In this document: positions 8,611 to 16,250 of the stretch, piece by piece
Layout: the number at the start of each line of letters is the position of its first letter
Position numbering within the stretch: position 1 is the first letter of the stretch
Assembly (NCBI RefSeq): GCF_027214005.1
Contig: NZ_JAPWGY010000001.1
Coordinates: 947,070-1,011,069, forward strand
Source of the DNA: Kiloniella laminariae
GTDB lineage: Bacteria > Pseudomonadota > Alphaproteobacteria > Kiloniellales > Kiloniellaceae
Length of the DNA: 64,000 nt
Reading direction: 5' to 3'
The notes under the pieces: generated by a model
What the model saw: only the letters and a program-made list of their open reading frames with translations
Told to the model about the DNA's origin: nothing
The model's database searches: none
Program-made: the position numbers and the translations under genes

Positions 8611-9480
8611 ATGGTTTTAAAATCGTATAGATCTTTAATGATCCTGCCTTTTTTGGTGTTGGCTTTGTTTAACCTGTTCTCGCAGGGGGCTGTAAAAAAT
8701 GCTGATGCCACAGAGGTAACACGTGCCCCTGTCTATTCGGTTTCAGGAGAGATCATCAATGTTGTAGAACTGGTATCCTTGATTTCCCGGGAAGATCTTG
8801 AGGTAACTGACAGCAGTCAGGACAGGGTTATCGAAATATCCGATGATCACATCAATCGCTATTCCTGGAATTTTAGCAGATTTAGAAACGCCTGTGACTT
8901 TACTTCTGATTATTATTCCTATGAAAAATATGGACCGTTTCCTGATATTGATGAGGCGTTCCGAAACAGGCATTTACTGTTTGAAATGCGTTTGTGCATT
9001 CGGAAAATTTTTCGCTCTACAGAACCCGAAATTCTTTATTCCACCGACCATAGAAAGATGGAAAACGAGATCATTGCCCACGCAAAGTTCTGCGGGTATG
9101 ACCAGCCATCGGTTTTTGAGCAGTTTGCCAGAGTTTATTCTTATCTCGGGATCGATAATCTGAACCAGATAGATTATTTTGTCTGTAAAAAAGGCTATAG
9201 CGGTGTTCAAACAAATATTGAAAGTATTCTTGGCATTCAGGTTCGCAATTACATGTATTACATTGATGTTTTTGGATCACGTGATCTGGCGGACAAGTAT
9301 CTGAAATTCGAGCGCAAGGTATATGATAACTTCGATCGGGAAATAGAAGAGTATTTAAAGACACCTGAAGGGCAGGCTCAGGCAATAGAGATCGAGTGGC
9401 TGAATGAGTTCTCTATGTTTCATGAAGAAATGAACCGACGCTGGCAGGCGACTGAAAGGCATTATACCAACGACCTGTGA
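8611..9480 (+). CDS. exported protein of unknown function
   Basis: A 289-residue protein with an N-terminal signal peptide (basic MVLKSYR, hydrophobic core, probable cleavage after NADA near residue 33). The mature part is hydrophilic, rich in Tyr, Phe, Asp and Glu, with four Cys in the centre that could form disulphides. Base composition is more AT-rich than the surrounding virion genes. It lies between an internal virion protein gene and an IS element. No family is recognised. An envelope-acting lysogenic conversion or superinfection-exclusion protein is one possibility, not shown by the sequence. Confidence 0.65.
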   Translation: MVLKSYRSLMILPFLVLALFNLFSQGAVKNADATEVTRAPVYSVSGEIINVVELVSLISREDLEVTDSSQDRVIEISDDHINRYSWNFSRFRNACDFTSDYYSYEKYGPFPDIDEAFRNRHLLFEMRLCIRKIFRSTEPEILYSTDHRKMENEIIAHAKFCGYDQPSVFEQFARVYSYLGIDNLNQIDYFVCKKGYSGVQTNIESILGIQVRNYMYYIDVFGSRDLADKYLKFERKVYDNFDREIEEYLKTPEGQAQAIEIEWLNEFSMFHEEMNRRWQATERHYTNDL

Positions 9481-9552
9481 TGATCTCTTTTGAGAAACAA
9501 TAGTTTTTGATCAGTACTGCGTCTCATCACTGAATCCACTTGGCAGGTTTAA

Positions 9553-10484
9553 GAGCCTGCCCGAAAGTAGTTGAGTGATTACAGTGACTTGTGATTCTAT
9601 TGGTTTGCGACAACAAATGGAGATCACAATGGTTTGGACCGCAACCACTCGGCGCGATTATGATCGGCCTCCTTGCCGTTATGCAAGTGATTTAACTGAT
9701 CGGGAATGGGATTTGATAAATGGCTTCATGCCGTTGCCCCTCTTTCAGGGTCGCCCTCGGACAACGGATTTACGTGAGGTGATGAATGGTATTCTTTATA
9801 TTGCAACAACGGGCTGCCAATGGCGGATGCTGCCGAAAGATTTCCCTCCCCGCTCGACGGTTCAACGCTATTTCTACCACTGGCGGGATTGTGAGCTCCT
9901 GAAAACGATCAACAATCACCTGGTCATGTGGAGCCGCGATCTTGAGGGCAGGGAGGCCCAGCCCGACAGCAGGGATCATTGACAGCCAAAGCGTCAAGAC
10001 CACAGAAAACGGCGGACTTCGGGGCTATGATGCAGGAAAGAAAATCAAAGGCAGAAAACGTCATATTGTCACGGATACCTTGGGGCTGCTGATCGGAAGT
10101 ATCGTTCACCCCCACTGATATCCAGGATCGGGACGGGGTATCGGATGTTTTGAATTCCATTCGCCGAAGCCATCCGTGGCTGCGACATCTTTTTGCCGAT
10201 GTCGGATATGCAGGACCCAAACTCCGCAAAGCCCTGGATAAAATCGGTGACTGGAAAGTTGAAATCGTGAAGCGTTCTGACAGGGCGGAAGGATTTGAAA
10301 TCCTGCCCCGACGATGGGTGGTCGAACGGACATTCGCATGGCTCAATCTCTGCCGTCGATTGGCAAAGGACTGGGAAAAATCCATCCCGTCCGCTGAAAC
10401 ATGGGTACTCGTATCATCCATCAGAATGATGACGAGAAGGCTGGCAAGGTATTATTATAAAACATAAAATTTCGAGTCAGGCTC
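9553..10484 (+). mobile_element. IS5-family (IS1031-like) insertion sequence, 932 bp
   Basis: The left end reads GAGCCTGCCCGAAAG and the right end, reverse-complemented, GAGCCTGACTCGAAA, so the termini are imperfect inverted repeats of about 15 bp. Directly outside both ends is TAA (9550-9552 and 10485-10487), a 3-bp target duplication of the TNA type known for the IS1031 group. The length of 932 bp fits that group. The transposase inside is broken by two +1 shifts. Right after the right-hand TAA comes the GGAGGGGG site of the next gene, so the element sits immediately upstream of that ribosome-binding site. Confidence 0.9.
9629..10467 (+). pseudogene. IS5-family transposase, two frameshifts
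   Basis: The first part, from the ATG at 9629, encodes the helix-turn-helix-like N-terminal region (YASDLTDREWDLINGFMPLP and GCQWRMLPKDFPP). An extra C near 9958 leaves this frame. The middle region ([20 protein letters not shown], then [14 protein letters not shown]) continues in the next frame with the first DDE aspartate. A second extra C near 10110 shifts again into the C-terminal part (LFADVGYAGPKLRKAL, then RRWVVERTFAWLN) that holds the last two acidic residues. All catalytic regions are present but spread over three frames, so the copy is probably inactive unless supplied in trans. Coordinates cover the whole remnant. Confidence 0.88.
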
Positions 10485-10485
10485 T

Positions 10486-10496
10486 AAGGAGGGGGT
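10486..10496 (+). promoter_or_regulatory. ribosome-binding site abutting the IS right end
   Basis: The run AAGGAGGGGGT lies 0-10 nt before the ATG at 10497 and begins inside the TAA duplication that flanks the IS. Without the IS the sequence would read on from the TTTAA at 9548-9552. The IS therefore separates this gene from whatever promoter lay upstream, while leaving translation signals intact. Confidence 0.65.
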
Positions 10497-11417
10497 ATGA
10501 ATAAAGTAAAAGGTATAATCGAAAGTTCAGGGGTTGCTGTTTTTAACTATGGTTCAAGACATGCGCTTCGGATGAATTTTTCTGTGCGTGGCCCAAGTGC
10601 AGTTGCAGGATATACCCCCCCAGGTGTTGCTTTCGTCTCGTATTTTGATCCAGTCACTCAGAAGAATGTAACTTCATCCTTTCCAATTGGTGGGGTTAGA
10701 GAAACAAATATTTCAATTGTTACTGGTTCGCACAATGGCGATTTAGTAATGGATCAAGTAAAAATTACTGTTGTCGATAATTTTGATCATCCTCTGCCTG
10801 CAACTATTGAATCTAACAAATTTAATAAACTCATACGAAACCTTCTAGGTACGGTCAATGCTGTCGATGACGGTGTTTCAGGTGTTTATGGGACAGCTGG
10901 CTATTATGTAATCCAGACATCGTCAACTCCGTTATTCGAAGAATATCCTGAAGAACCATTATCAACTATAATAAAGGAGTTTCATGAGAGCGGTAGAAGT
11001 GCTGAGAGTGAACTTGAAACCCGTGAGAGGAAAGGTTCTGACGAGTTTCTTTTCATTGATCCGAATTTCTATAAACATAATTCAAATATAGATAATGTTG
11101 AAAATAAGGAGTCGGATAATTTTCAAGTGGATAAGGGTGGATCTGCTCCGTCTGATCCAAAGGAGGATAGAAGTTTTCGAAACAAGAATAATAAAGGATC
11201 AATTTTAATTAAGGAACCAGAAGAGATTTTCGGGAGTGACGCTGACATTCAACGCAATTTAGTATCTGGGATAGAACAGACAAAATTACGAAATGGCCCC
11301 AGTTCCTCTGGAGAGGAGGGATTGAGTGATGCCTCGGAAAGTGATGTTGAAAGCCGGTCCGCCGGACTGTTGAACGGCTATGCGCGCAATGCCTTTTTGC
11401 ACCCTCAAGTTCGCTAG
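10497..11417 (+). CDS. AT-rich gene of unknown function in the virion block
   Basis: A 306-residue protein. Residues 1-150 look like a folded, beta-rich domain (SGVAVFNYGSRHALRMNFSV, then GVSGVYGTAGYYVIQTSSTP). Residues 150-290 are charged, Ser/Asn/Asp-rich and probably disordered. The DNA of most of the gene is clearly more AT-rich than the neighbours, but the last ~75 bp return to GC-rich composition and encode LLNGYARNAFLHPQVR, which recalls LLNGRVANSMMQSSR at the end of the next gene product. This suggests the body was acquired into an existing phage gene. No family recognised. Confidence 0.6.
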   Translation: MNKVKGIIESSGVAVFNYGSRHALRMNFSVRGPSAVAGYTPPGVAFVSYFDPVTQKNVTSSFPIGGVRETNISIVTGSHNGDLVMDQVKITVVDNFDHPLPATIESNKFNKLIRNLLGTVNAVDDGVSGVYGTAGYYVIQTSSTPLFEEYPEEPLSTIIKEFHESGRSAESELETRERKGSDEFLFIDPNFYKHNSNIDNVENKESDNFQVDKGGSAPSDPKEDRSFRNKNNKGSILIKEPEEIFGSDADIQRNLVSGIEQTKLRNGPSSSGEEGLSDASESDVESRSAGLLNGYARNAFLHPQVR

Positions 11418-11494
11418 TTCGCCTAACGCATCTTTGGCCCGGTTCAGGTTCGAAACCAGCAAATCATAACCTCTTGTCAGATGATGCTGTTCAA

Positions 11495-11527
11495 AGGCTC
11501 AGGCGGAATTGCCGAGCCTGTTTTTTG
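11495..11527 (+). terminator. Rho-independent terminator
   Basis: AGGCTC (11495-11500) pairs with GAGCCT (11514-11519), followed by G and six T. It lies between the AT-rich gene and the short gene at 11598. Its presence argues against translation starting at the earlier in-frame ATG at 11481. Confidence 0.75.
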
Positions 11528-11597
11528 TTCCAAGCTCTGCCGTCCGGTTTTTCTATTCAGCCAACTTCCCAAACGCGTCAAATCCAAGGTAGTCCAG

Positions 11598-11951
11598 ATG
11601 CCCAATATTCCCGATAGCCGTGCCCCAGCGCGCATGAGTTTTTCTTTACCCGACGAAAATATTGATGCGGTGACAAAAGGGGGAGCCTTGTTGTCTGATT
11701 ATCTGGCAAACGAAGAGGTCCAGATGAAAATCAGGAAGCTGTTTCTTGGTGAGCCGGAAGAGGTCATTGATAGCGATAAAAAACAGCAAAGTAATCTGGT
11801 ACTCGCGCAGGAAGAAAAAAGACAGGCGCGGCAATGGCAAAGACAGGAACAGGCCAAATTGGCCGGGCCGTCGCATCATGCCAAAATGCCACTGCTTTTG
11901 AACGGGCGTGTCGCCAATTCGATGATGCAATCCAGCAGACGGGATAAATAA
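11598..11951 (+). CDS. short phage protein sharing its N-terminus with the large internal virion protein
   Basis: The 117-residue protein starts at the ATG at 11598, after an AAGGT site. It begins MPNIPDSRAPA and continues with LPDENIDAVTKG, exactly as in the product of the gene at 12060. The rest is hydrophilic, with a Gln/Arg/Lys-rich helical segment (EEKRQARQWQRQEQAK) and the tail LLLNGRVANSMMQSSRRDK. Earlier in-frame starts would read through a terminator and are rejected. A function is not recognised. Shared N-terminus and position suggest a virion protein, perhaps an internal one. Confidence 0.65.
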   Translation: MPNIPDSRAPARMSFSLPDENIDAVTKGGALLSDYLANEEVQMKIRKLFLGEPEEVIDSDKKQQSNLVLAQEEKRQARQWQRQEQAKLAGPSHHAKMPLLLNGRVANSMMQSSRRDK

Positions 11952-11986
11952 ATTCGATTATCTTGCTGAAAAATATGATGTTTCCA

Positions 11987-12019
11987 AGGCCCGCGCGTAA
12001 CTGCCGGGCCTGTTTTTTT
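11987..12019 (+). terminator. Rho-independent terminator
   Basis: AGGCCCG (11987-11993) pairs perfectly with CGGGCCT (12005-12011), followed by G and seven T. It separates the short gene at 11598 from the large one at 12060 and has the same layout as the terminator at 11495, as if the terminator-leader-gene module had been duplicated. Confidence 0.85.
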
Positions 12020-12059
12020 GCCCAGAGCCCTGTTGCTCGCTTATCTCAAGGTCGTCAAA

Positions 12060-15000
12060 ATGCCAAATATTCCTGATAGCCGTGCGCCAGCGAGCGTTCG
12101 GATCACTCTGCCTGATGAAAATATTGATGCTGTTACCAAAGGGGTTTCTTCCCTGTCCTCTGCCTTGGCGGATCGCTCCAGGCGGTCGTCTGAGGAAGGG
12201 GCAGCGAATAAATCGGCGGTATCAGATAGCGAAGACGACGAGAGTTTTGTTGAAGGCCTGAAATCGGATGTCAGCGAACTGTCAGGGTATCTGCAGGAAA
12301 AGCTGCGCGATGTGGATCTCTATGAAGAGTTGTCTGAGTTTACCTCTGGTCTTTTCCAGAGCTTTCGGGAACAGTTTGATTTTACAGAAAAATCCGCTGA
12401 AGAGATCTATCGGGACGCGGGTCGCGCCTTTGGTGAAAAAAAGCAGGAGATCCTGGCGCGGCAGAAGTTTGATAACCCGGCTGCGGCATCTGTTTTCAAC
12501 CGGAAGCTTGACGAGAAAATCGGCTATGACCTTCAGGCTGTGCCGACTTTTCATCAGCAGGCGCTGGTTGAACAAAGCAGGGGGAAACTCGATCAATATG
12601 TTGAAAAGTACGTTGCGGCTGTAGCAGAAAATCCCGATACCCTGACAGACGCAATTGTCGTGATTGATAATGCCATCAATGAACTGTCATCTGCTTTTGG
12701 GCATAACGCTGCCGTTAAGCGGTCGATTGATGCGCGCACAAAAGTTCTGAAATCAGGTTTTGAGAGCTATGCCCGGCAGGGGAACTATGCTGCCTTGCAA
12801 ACCCTGCTGGACGGGATTGATCCGCGCACAAAGGCGCAGATCAATATCGATCGTTATGTGACGCCTGGGGACAAAGCGCATTTCCAGAGCCTGGTCAACA
12901 AGGGTAACTTGCGCAGTGGTGCTGTCAGGTTTCTGGAGGATATGGCCGCTGGTGGTTTGTCGCCTCAGGAACAGCTAAAGCAGATTGGCGAGATATCAGA
13001 TCAGTCACACCGCGAAGAGGTGCTGGCGCTTTATGGCAGTCAACATCGGGCAAAAACCAAGGCAAAAACACGGGCACTCAGGGGCAAGCGCTATAACGAT
13101 TGGGAAGAGCTTTTGGTACGGGGAGAACAAGCAAGCGCTACTGATATTCCGCTCGACAGTGATCTGACAACACGGCGGGAAATGGAGCGGTTTCTTGCTG
13201 GAAGTCAACGGAACAGTCCTGATGCTCTAAAACAAAACAGGTATGTCCGCTATGAGATTTTACGATTTTCCCAGGAAGACCCGGCAGCGTTTCGGGAAGC
13301 TGATCTGTCAGAATTTTTCAGCAGCCTGACACCGGAACAGATTATCTGGGTAAGAGAACTGCAGGAGACCGAGCTTGACCCGCTTAAAGGGGCTGAATTC
13401 AGGCTGGATGATAAATTTGCCCTTAATGCCTGGAAAAAGGCAACCGGGAAGAGCGGTCGGGATGAGGACCAAGAACAGGAATTTTCCGATTTCCGGATCA
13501 GGTACATCGAACGGGTAGCCGATTTTGAAATTCTGGAACAGCGAAAAGCAACAGGTTTTGAAAAAGAAGCCATTATCAGGGAAATGGAAGAAAACGGCGA
13601 GGTGACCGGGGATGCGCTTGGCAAGGAGCGCAGCGGGTCGCTGTCACGTTTTGCCAAGCGGGATGTGTTTGAAGAAGAGCATCTGGTTGTGCCCGATAAT
13701 CCTGCTTCCTATGCCGGACTGGTTGAGGAGTTTGGAGGGCGGGAAGATATTCTTCCTTATGTGTTTGAAGGAATACTCCGGGATGGACAGGATCCGACCA
13801 TTGCCAACCTGAGACGGCGTCTGTCTGGTATGAAGGAGCTATTTGCGATCAATGCAGGAACTCTTGCCGAAGCCAGAGAGGTTTTGGCTGAAAGCGGGCA
13901 GCCTGTCACCGATGTTGACATCCTTGAATATCAGAGGGAACAGCAAGGCGGCACCCGGATGGAAACCCTTTCGTCCAGCATTGATGCCGTTGGGAGTATG
14001 ACGGCCGAGATTGGGCAAGAGGATAATTCAGAGAGCGTTTCCAAGCGAAATCAGGATATTGCCAACTCTGCTGTCAAGGGGTACTGGCTAGGTCTGTATG
14101 GTCGGCTTCCGAAAGATTGGGACAAGGATCCCGTTGCCCAAGATTGGTCACAAAAGGTGGCGGAAAAAATTCAGGAAGACTACGGATCTGATTACGAGCC
14201 TTCACAAGGTGAGATATATACCGTTATTGATGACCTAGCGAAAGAACAGAAAATTCCTGGGTTAAGTTCTATTGTTGGATATAGGCGACCAACTACAGCG
14301 TTAGAGATAGAGCTTGAAAAATATTATAATGAGACCAACGTCTTCGGACGATTTCGTGATGGATTGAGTTATGGAAGGAATAATATTGGTCTTGGCTTTG
14401 AAGTGTGGTCTGCGTTTGATGCTGTTGAGAGAAAAGTAAGATTAGATAAAGAGCTTCCTGCATTAGAACAGGAATACGAATCTAGATTAAGTGAGCTTAA
14501 GAAGAGAGTTAAAAATGGCTCTCTTCATCCTGACGCATTCAAGTTGCAAATTGCTGTGATAGAAAACCCTGTCCTAGTAAACAGAATGTTAGCGGATAAG
14601 CATTCAAGACAATTCACCAAGAGCCTAAAAGATGCATCTGAATATCAAGATTTGCTACTCCAAGGTAGAAGAAATCCGGTTTTAAAAGCAATGGAGGACG
14701 TTGATTTTGGGGATGAATTTTGGCAATTATTCACTATGGATCCGATGGGAGTTGTTGGGCAATTCCTTTTAGAGAGCACTGTAGAATTTGCGGCTACAAC
14801 GGGGGTTAGTACTGCTGGAGCTCTCGTGGGACAACCCTTAGCTGGAATTGCTCTTGAAGCCAATATTACTGGGGCTTTAGAATATATGAAAGTGCTGAAG
14901 GAAAAATTACTTAAGGCAGGTGCAGACCTTCGTGATCCTGAGAGTGTGCAGAGAATCATGCTTGAAAATAGTGAAGAATTTAAGAGTGATGCAGAAAGAA

Positions 15001-15212
15001 ATGGCATTTTTGCAGGAGTAACAAATATGCTTGGGGGGACGATGGGAGAACTAGTGGTCGCTACTCCAATTATCAAGAAAGCTGCTGAAGGATTAGGTGA
15101 TCCGCTTGCAGGAAAAATCTTGGAAGGAGTTGTTGGTGGAGGGAGCGCCGAGATTGTTGAATATCCATTGACTGATGCATGGGAAAAGAAAAAACGAAAC
15201 CAGGTGCAATGA
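12060..15212 (+). CDS. large internal virion (ejection) protein
   Basis: A 1050-residue protein from the ATG at 12060; the open frame begins at 12018 inside a terminator, and the MPNIPDSRAPA start shared with the gene at 11598 supports 12060. It is highly charged and helical, with no transmembrane segment until a Gly/Ala-rich stretch near the C-terminus (about residues 900-1010). Size, composition and place between nozzle and fibre genes fit the large podovirus ejection proteins (T7 gp15/gp16 type) that cross the envelope with the DNA. No lytic transglycosylase motif was recognised. From about 14200 on, the DNA becomes distinctly AT-rich, pointing to a mosaic gene whose C-terminal third came from elsewhere. 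Confidence 0.75.
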   Translation: MPNIPDSRAPASVRITLPDENIDAVTKGVSSLSSALADRSRRSSEEGAANKSAVSDSEDDESFVEGLKSDVSELSGYLQEKLRDVDLYEELSEFTSGLFQSFREQFDFTEKSAEEIYRDAGRAFGEKKQEILARQKFDNPAAASVFNRKLDEKIGYDLQAVPTFHQQALVEQSRGKLDQYVEKYVAAVAENPDTLTDAIVVIDNAINELSSAFGHNAAVKRSIDARTKVLKSGFESYARQGNYAALQTLLDGIDPRTKAQINIDRYVTPGDKAHFQSLVNKGNLRSGAVRFLEDMAAGGLSPQEQLKQIGEISDQSHREEVLALYGSQHRAKTKAKTRALRGKRYNDWEELLVRGEQASATDIPLDSDLTTRREMERFLAGSQRNSPDALKQNRYVRYEILRFSQEDPAAFREADLSEFFSSLTPEQIIWVRELQETELDPLKGAEFRLDDKFALNAWKKATGKSGRDEDQEQEFSDFRIRYIERVADFEILEQRKATGFEKEAIIREMEENGEVTGDALGKERSGSLSRFAKRDVFEEEHLVVPDNPASYAGLVEEFGGREDILPYVFEGILRDGQDPTIANLRRRLSGMKELFAINAGTLAEAREVLAESGQPVTDVDILEYQREQQGGTRMETLSSSIDAVGSMTAEIGQEDNSESVSKRNQDIANSAVKGYWLGLYGRLPKDWDKDPVAQDWSQKVAEKIQEDYGSDYEPSQGEIYTVIDDLAKEQKIPGLSSIVGYRRPTTALEIELEKYYNETNVFGRFRDGLSYGRNNIGLGFEVWSAFDAVERKVRLDKELPALEQEYESRLSELKKRVKNGSLHPDAFKLQIAVIENPVLVNRMLADKHSRQFTKSLKDASEYQDLLLQGRRNPVLKAMEDVDFGDEFWQLFTMDPMGVVGQFLLESTVEFAATTGVSTAGALVGQPLAGIALEANITGALEYMKVLKEKLLKAGADLRDPESVQRIMLENSEEFKSDAERNGIFAGVTNMLGGTMGELVVATPIIKKAAEGLGDPLAGKILEGVVGGGSAEIVEYPLTDAWEKKKRNQVQ

Positions 15213-15288
15213 TAAGTGTTCAGTGAGCCTGATGAATTGTTGCTCTCCCTTTCACACTTTATAATCGGTTCTGGATAAACAGGTCTTC

Positions 15289-15314
15289 ACCTCTGCTTTG
15301 GCGGAGGTTTTTTT
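15289..15314 (+). terminator. short hairpin with T run at the fibre gene start
   Basis: ACCTC (15289) pairs with GAGGT (15304-15308) and is followed by a run of T that ends at the next ATG. The GGAGG of the 3' arm is also the ribosome-binding site of the fibre gene at 15315, so terminator and translation signal overlap. Confidence 0.6.
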
Positions 15315-16250
15315 ATGGGATTTTCTGACATGACGATTTCTGCCACGCCGCGCCGGGCCTCCTATAGCGGGGACGGCTCCACGGTGACCTTTGCCGTGCC
15401 GTTCAAGTTTCTCACCGACAGCCATCTCAGGGTGGTGGTCACGGCGGCAAACGGGACCGAGCTTGCCGTGGCCCCGGCGCTGGTGACCGGGGTGGGGGCA
15501 GCCAGTGGCGGGTCTGTCAGTCTGGCTGTGGCGCCTGCGGCTGGGGAAACCGTGACCATTCTGGGCAATACGCCGCTGGAACAGCAGACGGATCTGGCGA
15601 TCAGTGACGGGATGCCCGCCGATGTGATTGAAACCGCTGTGGATCTTCTGACCATCCAGAACCAGGAACAGGCCGACCAGATTGGTCTGGCGATCAAGCT
15701 GCCGGTCTCCTATAGCGGGAGCGAATTACAGTTTCCCGCGCCTGTGGCAAACGAGGTGCCCTATTACGACAGTAACGGCAAGCTGGTGACCTCGACCGTC
15801 GGGTTCGGGTCTTTGATGGGCACGGTACAGGACCTGATTACCCTGGCGGGAAACACCGGGCAGGCGCATACGCATCCCTTTTCTGTATTGACAGGAACCG
15901 AAGAGGTGGTGGTGACAGACCAGAGCAAAACCCTGTCCGTCGGGTTTCCCACCAGCGAAAACGATTACGGCACCCTGACGGCAGGGCAGACCTTGAGCAT
16001 CGATCTGACCAAGCAACGTCTGACACATGCGGTGAACGGCGGAGCCTTTACCCTGGCAGCGGATGCGACCAACAAAGGCGAGCAGGCCCTGTACTTGACC
16101 AACAACGGCTCAGCCGGAGCGGTGACACTTTCCGGCCTGACCCTTGCGCCGGGATCAGGGGCTTTTGATACAACAGTTGGAAATGTCTTCCGCTGTTTTG
16201 TCGAGCAAAGCGCCGCCGGGAACTTTATCTGGATCGAGGCAATGCAATGA
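15315..16250 (+). CDS. tail fibre protein with T7 gp17-like N-terminus
   Basis: A 311-residue protein. Residues 10-60 (ATPRRASYSGDGSTVTFAVP, then FKFLTDSHLRVVV) match the N-terminal pattern of podovirus tail fibres that attach the fibre to the tail. A helical linker follows (DVIETAVDLLTIQNQEQADQ), then a beta-rich C-terminal domain. It is shorter than T7 gp17 and is followed directly by a very large lectin-like protein, so it may act as the adaptor that carries the receptor-binding subunit. GGAGG lies 8 nt before the ATG. The stop overlaps the next start (ATGA). Confidence 0.82.
   Translation: MGFSDMTISATPRRASYSGDGSTVTFAVPFKFLTDSHLRVVVTAANGTELAVAPALVTGVGAASGGSVSLAVAPAAGETVTILGNTPLEQQTDLAISDGMPADVIETAVDLLTIQNQEQADQIGLAIKLPVSYSGSELQFPAPVANEVPYYDSNGKLVTSTVGFGSLMGTVQDLITLAGNTGQAHTHPFSVLTGTEEVVVTDQSKTLSVGFPTSENDYGTLTAGQTLSIDLTKQRLTHAVNGGAFTLAADATNKGEQALYLTNNGSAGAVTLSGLTLAPGSGAFDTTVGNVFRCFVEQSAAGNFIWIEAMQ

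Noticed and set aside
9629..10467. Programmed frameshifting of the IS transposase
   Set aside because: Two separate shifts, both from one extra C and neither with a slippery A/T heptamer, look like decay or sequencing error rather than regulated frameshifting.
11481..11597. Longer N-terminus for the gene at 11598
   Set aside because: The upstream part would be translated from inside a terminator hairpin, and the shared MPNIPDSRAPA start supports 11598.
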